Positions 6,666 to 10,744 of a stretch of 10,744 nt of DNA are shown in pieces. The stretch covers positions 1-10,744 of the forward strand of contig CAJXLZ010000019.1 in the NCBI GenBank assembly GCA_913056505.1. Direction: 5' to 3'. The position numbers were made by a program, and so were the translations under genes. The notes below the pieces were generated by a model. That model was not told the origin of the DNA and made no database searches. It saw nothing but the letters and a program-made list of their open reading frames with translations. Each line of letters starts with the position of its first letter. Position 1 is the first letter of the stretch. Origin of the DNA: an uncultured Desulfurellaceae bacterium. GTDB lineage: Bacteria; Campylobacterota_A; Desulfurellia; Desulfurellales; Hippeaceae.

Positions 6666-9086
6666 CTATATGTAGCTAAATAAATTATTTTGGCTGAGCT
6701 TTGAACCGAAATTTAGTGTTGCCTGCATAATAATCTGTTCTTTTTGATAATCTACAAACACTTGAGCCATATTCGCATCTTCCAGCTCAGATATACTTTT
6801 TTTATTTGATACTTGTGTCGTTGTTATTCTATCTTTAGCCAACTTAAATCTGTTTGTACGCGCCCCCACAATAGCTCGTGAATTTAAGAGTTGATCTAAA
6901 ATATCTTTGGATTTTGCTATAGCATCTTCTATAGCATTTGACACATTAAACGAAAATGAATCGCCATCGTTCAGCTTAGGTGATAAGCCGCCAATACTGC
7001 TAAGATTAAGCGTTACACCGGCTTCTCCATTGATGCCTTCTGCACTAAATGAACTATCAGCGTTTTTTGTTTGAATAACAATGTTTGAGAGATCCGCAGC
7101 ATTTTTATAATTGGTTATTAGGATACCATCTTGATTAAAAACACTGATGTCGTATCCGCCACTTGTTTTTTTTATGTCAATATCTGCAATTTTATTATTC
7201 CCCGTCGGACTATTTTGTCCGCTTACAGATAATTTTGCCTCATCACCAATATTAGATAAATAGGAACCCTGCGTAACGCTTACTGTCCATTGATCGTTAA
7301 TGCCCCCCAAATATTTACCTGAAATAGTAGGAATAAGTGTGGATCCTGCGCTCCAGTTTGTAGGCTTGGATATCTGTGAATATGAATCAGGATCGCCCAA
7401 AGCCTTGCTCGCATCGCTCAAAGTTCTAAAAACATCAACACCGCCGCCTTCCTGAACAACATTAAACAATCCCAATACATTAGGCTTAGGATTTCCCGAT
7501 GCGTCCTTAACATCAAACGAAAGATTAAGTTTACTTTTACCTGCCCGTTTATCTTCAATATATAGATGTCCGTCTTTTATAAACAGATCTGCCGTATCGA
7601 CAAAACCGCCAGAGCCGCCTATGCTTGTTGTATTAAACATACCCAATACAGGATGATTTCCGGAGGCTGTTTGTGCCCTTATAGATAAATTACTCTTGCC
7701 ACTTTGCTCATCCTCAACCTCTATCTTGCCATGTGCAATATATGCATTGACATTAAAGTGAGATGATATAAAGGATGCCAAACTACCCAGCGTAGTGGCA
7801 GATGTTGTACTAAAAACAGCACTAACCGCACTGCCCCCATGCATTGAACCTGAAAATGTTATATTTGAGGTTATGCCCAGTGATGATAGCTTCGTACCCG
7901 ACACCGCGAGACCATCTTGTGTTCTGAACGTTCTATTATTTTCTAAAACCTCAGTAGAATCAAGCGATTTTACAGCATCTATTAAGTCATTCAATGTCGT
8001 ATTTGAAGCAACACTAAAAGAATCCTGTATTAAATTGCCGTTGTGATCTGTTCCATTAATATTTATCTCATCCCCTGTCTCCAAGCTCACATCCTTCAAT
8101 GCAGACATCAATCTTATATCTGTTAATTTGGTCTGAGGCACTACCGGATCGCGTGTATTCATATCAATCATAGCGTTGTTGTTCTTTATTATATGGTTTT
8201 TAGCCTTATAGATTTCTTTTGCCGTGATCGTTATACTGCTCGATAGATTGTCTGAATATTCAACCCTTCTCGCATTATCATCGCCTGTGTATATATCGCT
8301 TCCACCTGCCTGATAAGTCATCTTAATATCATATGATGATCCGCCTGTGGGAAAATTGGATGGCAATTTTATCTTTATTCCTCTGCCCGTATCTACCCAT
8401 TGGCCTTCTTTTGATGAAACGTCAATAGAGGTTGACAGTTCATTGCCGCCAACATTGGATTCATCTTTTGAGTCACTATCTATAGGCACTACTGCGTCAT
8501 TACCATTAAATATAGATAACCTATTATTTTCTATACGTATAGTGTAATCCCCACTTTGAAGCTGATTAATGTCTTTGAAATTCTCCGCAGTTTTAACTTC
8601 GATATCGGATCCACCTTTATCTGTTATTGCTGTGCTTTGTGTTTTGGTCTGTATGGGGGCAGTGTTCGTTTTATAACCGGAAAATAGATATTTCCCTTCA
8701 AATATGGTGTTTGCGGAATTTCTTATTTCACTCTTAATGGCATCTAATTTTTGCGCTATCGCTAATCTGCTGCTACTGTCATTTGTGTCATTTGCGCCCT
8801 CTATTAATAAAGATGCCGCTTGTTGTATAAGATTGTCAGATGTTGAAAGAGCTGTATCCTCAGCATCTAAAATACCGTTTGCCGCATTAATATTTGTGGT
8901 GTATTGCTCAAATCTTGAATTTATATCTTTCAGTGAAAGCACTTCTGAGAGCGCTATAGGATCTGTGGATAGATTGAGCAGTCTCTTGCCGCTCGACATC
9001 TGCGTTGTGGTTTTAAACGTTTGTTCGTTAACCCTATTAATATTGTATAAAAAATTATCGAACAGCATACTGTCTACTACTCTCAT
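6666..9086 (-). CDS. flgL: Flagellar hook-associated protein 3 (hook-filament junction), long form
   Basis: FlgL is exported through the flagellar type III apparatus and joins the FlgK ring to the flagellin filament. The N-terminal helical region MRVVDSMLFDNFLYNINRVN with SSGKRLLNLSTDP (31-43) and the C-terminal region (about 720-806, ending LNFGSKLSQNNLFSYI) are the conserved coiled-coil D0/D1 parts. At 806 residues it is far longer than enteric FlgL (about 317) and resembles the long Campylobacterota type. The extra length is a central insert of about 570 residues rich in Ser, Gly, Asn, Asp and Thr, with beta-type repeats resembling hook/flagellin IN motifs. No signal peptide is seen or expected. 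The start ATG overlaps the flgK stop (ATGA), implying translational coupling. The downstream neighbour accB has its own promoter. Confidence 0.96.
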   Translation of the reverse strand: MRVVDSMLFDNFLYNINRVNEQTFKTTTQMSSGKRLLNLSTDPIALSEVLSLKDINSRFEQYTTNINAANGILDAEDTALSTSDNLIQQAASLLIEGANDTNDSSSRLAIAQKLDAIKSEIRNSANTIFEGKYLFSGYKTNTAPIQTKTQSTAITDKGGSDIEVKTAENFKDINQLQSGDYTIRIENNRLSIFNGNDAVVPIDSDSKDESNVGGNELSTSIDVSSKEGQWVDTGRGIKIKLPSNFPTGGSSYDIKMTYQAGGSDIYTGDDNARRVEYSDNLSSSITITAKEIYKAKNHIIKNNNAMIDMNTRDPVVPQTKLTDIRLMSALKDVSLETGDEININGTDHNGNLIQDSFSVASNTTLNDLIDAVKSLDSTEVLENNRTFRTQDGLAVSGTKLSSLGITSNITFSGSMHGGSAVSAVFSTTSATTLGSLASFISSHFNVNAYIAHGKIEVEDEQSGKSNLSIRAQTASGNHPVLGMFNTTSIGGSGGFVDTADLFIKDGHLYIEDKRAGKSKLNLSFDVKDASGNPKPNVLGLFNVVQEGGGVDVFRTLSDASKALGDPDSYSQISKPTNWSAGSTLIPTISGKYLGGINDQWTVSVTQGSYLSNIGDEAKLSVSGQNSPTGNNKIADIDIKKTSGGYDISVFNQDGILITNYKNAADLSNIVIQTKNADSSFSAEGINGEAGVTLNLSSIGGLSPKLNDGDSFSFNVSNAIEDAIAKSKDILDQLLNSRAIVGARTNRFKLAKDRITTTQVSNKKSISELEDANMAQVFVDYQKEQIIMQATLNFGSKLSQNNLFSYI
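7440..7733 (-). repeat. Two tandem beta-module copies within FlgL (GKS...LGxFN type)
   Basis: Protein-level repeat. Copy A is residues 452-494 (bases 7605-7733) and copy B residues 505-549 (bases 7440-7574). They share the pattern [H/D]G-x-[I/L]-x-[V/I]-E-D-x-x-x-GKS-x-L, then ASGN, then [P/N]VLG[M/L]FN, then a Gly-rich end. The DNA has diverged, so the duplication is not recent. Confidence 0.75.
7761..8063 (-). repeat. Second pair of diverged repeats within FlgL (TTLxxL type)
   Basis: Residues 342-374 (bases 7965-8063, beginning INGTDHNGNLIQ) and 411-442 (bases 7761-7856, beginning FSGSMHGGSAVS) share GxxxxGxxxxxxFSxxSxTTLxxLxxxIxS. The first resembles modules known from flagellar hook-type proteins. 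With the neighbouring GKS-type pair this suggests an insert built from about two and a half copies of one larger unit. Confidence 0.6.
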
Positions 9087-10744
9087 TGCACCATTCCTAT
9101 TAATGTTTTTGTCATCTCATTTACAATAGATATAAACTTTGCAGATGCCTGATATGCCCTCTGAAATTTTATTAGACTCGCCGCTTCAGCATCTAACGAC
9201 ACACCCTCTATAGATTGCTGCTGAGCCTTTATCTGTTTAACAATAGACTGTTTAGATGTTAGTATATTTGAATATCCCTGAGCTTCAGAACCTATTTTGC
9301 CCAAAAACGCATTATAATATTCATCTATGCTCTGTGTATTATCCACCATGATTTTTTTAAGCTGTACCTGAGCTATAGCTTCAGCATTAGAGCTATCCCC
9401 GGGTGTCAGCGTCTTGCCCGCCGCAATCTTACTTGGATCATTTAATACTACATCGTTAATCTTCATATCTTTTGCGCTATGCCCTGAAAAAAATGTATTA
9501 ATACCGGCTGCTGCCAGAAAATTAGAGGAATCATACGTAAATGAGATATTATAACCGCTTTTCGCGACTATTTGCACCCTACCGCTATTAATATTTGATA
9601 GATTCATCGAAGCATAATCATGCAAAATATTGTTAAATGAATCCCGTAAATCAGAAAATTTATCATTACCATTTACATTAACTGCAAATGTTCCGATATT
9701 ATTACCGTTATCATCTGTAATTTTAACGTTAAGCGAGCCTGTTTTAACGGCAATGTCAAATCCTGTCGCGTTACTCGAGTTAAGCTCCGCATCTTCGGAC
9801 TTTAGGCTATATTCTCCGACAATCTGTTTGTATGCAGTTAAACCCGTGCCGGATGCGTGAATTTTATTTATATTTTGAATCATTGAGGATGACATAGTAT
9901 CAAGCTCATTTTGATATTTATCTATAACATTATCTCTCATATTCAGTATTGCGCCCAAAGATCCGCCTCGTATTTTATTGGTTATATCAACCATTCCGCC
10001 GTTTTTTTCAACAAAATCAACGCTATTATATAAAGAACCATTCGATTTACGAGCTACCAACTCATTGTAGCTGTCACCTGACACAATAGGCATTCCACCC
10101 ACCAATATGGTCATTTCCGGCTGAGAATTTGCATCATAAGCCTTATACATAACATCTACATTGGATAGTTTATATAGATTGTTCAGCAATACTCCGCGCT
10201 GATCCCTTAATGTGTTAGCGTGTTCGTTATCGCCCAACTCTCCCTTTTTTATCTCATAATTTAGATGGGCTATCTGTTTTGCTATGTTATTAATTTGAGT
10301 AACTGTATACCCAACCTCATTATCAAGATCGTTTTTAAGCTTGGACAAAGAGTTATATGCGTAATTTATGTTTGATGTCAGCGTCTGCCCCTTATCTAAA
10401 ACCTGTTGCCTCGCCGTTTCCAAATCAGGGTTTAGAGCAAGGGCATGCCAGCTGGAAAAAAACTCATCCATAGAGTCCTTTAACCCAACACCCGACATTT
10501 CATTAAACACACTTTGCAATCTATCCATAGAAGAATTCATTTTATCATAATATGCTTCATCATTAATGGAACTTCTCAAGCTCTTATCTATCAAATCATT
10601 TCTTGCGCTCTGAATTTCTGCAATTTTAACGCCTGTTCCGAATGCGCCATAGGATGTAGGCATAGGCGTATCCGTAGTCATTACAGCGGATTCTTTCGTA
10701 TATCCTTCGGTGTTTGCATTTGTAACATTATTGCCCGTTGTATC
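9083..10744 (-). CDS. flgK: Flagellar hook-associated protein 1 (hook-filament junction), N-terminus beyond right edge
   Basis: FlgK forms the first junction ring between hook and filament and is secreted by the flagellar export apparatus. The frame is open to the window edge. The first visible residues, DTTGNNVTNANTEGYTKES, match the hallmark NNIANxNTEGYxRQ near the N-terminus of FlgK, so only about 20 residues are missing and the ATG at 10681 is an internal Met. 553 residues are visible. The C-terminal motif SLDAEAASLIKFQRAYQAS is the conserved closing helix of hook-associated proteins. The middle part is low in conserved motifs, as is usual for FlgK. Its TGA stop overlaps the flgL ATG by four bases (ATGA), so flgK and flgL form a coupled pair; their promoter lies outside the window. 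Confidence 0.97.
   Translation of the reverse strand, partial: DTTGNNVTNANTEGYTKESAVMTTDTPMPTSYGAFGTGVKIAEIQSARNDLIDKSLRSSINDEAYYDKMNSSMDRLQSVFNEMSGVGLKDSMDEFFSSWHALALNPDLETARQQVLDKGQTLTSNINYAYNSLSKLKNDLDNEVGYTVTQINNIAKQIAHLNYEIKKGELGDNEHANTLRDQRGVLLNNLYKLSNVDVMYKAYDANSQPEMTILVGGMPIVSGDSYNELVARKSNGSLYNSVDFVEKNGGMVDITNKIRGGSLGAILNMRDNVIDKYQNELDTMSSSMIQNINKIHASGTGLTAYKQIVGEYSLKSEDAELNSSNATGFDIAVKTGSLNVKITDDNGNNIGTFAVNVNGNDKFSDLRDSFNNILHDYASMNLSNINSGRVQIVAKSGYNISFTYDSSNFLAAAGINTFFSGHSAKDMKINDVVLNDPSKIAAGKTLTPGDSSNAEAIAQVQLKKIMVDNTQSIDEYYNAFLGKIGSEAQGYSNILTSKQSIVKQIKAQQQSIEGVSLDAEAASLIKFQRAYQASAKFISIVNEMTKTLIGMVQ

Noticed and set aside
8704..9129. Plus-strand open frame of 141 codons with hydrophobic stretches
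   Set aside because: It is antisense to the conserved N-terminus of flgL and the flgK end, with no ribosome site or protein motif; the hydrophobicity follows from the opposite-strand codons.
10679..10681. ATG as the start of flgK
   Set aside because: The frame continues upstream to the window edge and encodes the hallmark TTGNNVTNANTEGY, so this Met is internal.

Overview
The window is AT-rich, gene-dense bacterial DNA holding eight protein genes (two cut by the window edges) and no recognisable RNA gene, mobile element or CRISPR array. The very long FlgL (806 residues), the membrane pyrophosphatase, a stand-alone accBC pair and the site-2 protease/trpS pairing suggest a motile, Gram-negative, probably anaerobic and possibly thermophilic bacterium. 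Desulfurellales such as Hippea or Desulfurella (Campylobacterota), or a Deferribacterota-like lineage, would fit. This placement is inference from gene style and base composition; no marker gene settles it.

Layout. Positions 1-2420, minus strand: a clear sigma70-type promoter (2392-2420) drives a CBS/DRTGG-containing family II pyrophosphatase homologue, followed 14 bases later by hppA, the H+ (or Na+)-translocating membrane pyrophosphatase, which runs off the left edge. Positions 2361-2652: divergent intergenic region with three spaced GGTGT elements. Positions 2653-4738, plus strand: a tight cluster of an M50 site-2 protease, tryptophanyl-tRNA synthetase and a small protein made only of a degenerate GGDEF domain, whose start lies inside trpS. 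Positions 4743-6610, minus strand: accB-accC of acetyl-CoA carboxylase with their own promoter (6582-6610), convergent with the GGDEF gene across 4 bases. Positions 6666-10744, minus strand: flgL and flgK, the hook-filament junction proteins, translationally coupled by an ATGA overlap; flgK lacks its extreme N-terminus at the right edge.

Most interesting point. The soluble pyrophosphatase homologue appears catalytically crippled. A metal-ligand His is Arg12, the late metal-ligand Asp is Asn391, and the whole C-terminal DHHA2 substrate-binding domain is absent, while the nucleotide-sensing CBS-DRTGG-CBS insert is kept. Because it is co-transcribed with hppA, it may be an adenine-nucleotide sensor that regulates the membrane pump rather than an enzyme. 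A second degenerate signalling protein, the GGDEF-only protein, sits at the end of the trpS cluster. Thus two neighbouring transcription units each carry a signalling protein that seems to have lost its catalytic residues but kept its fold.
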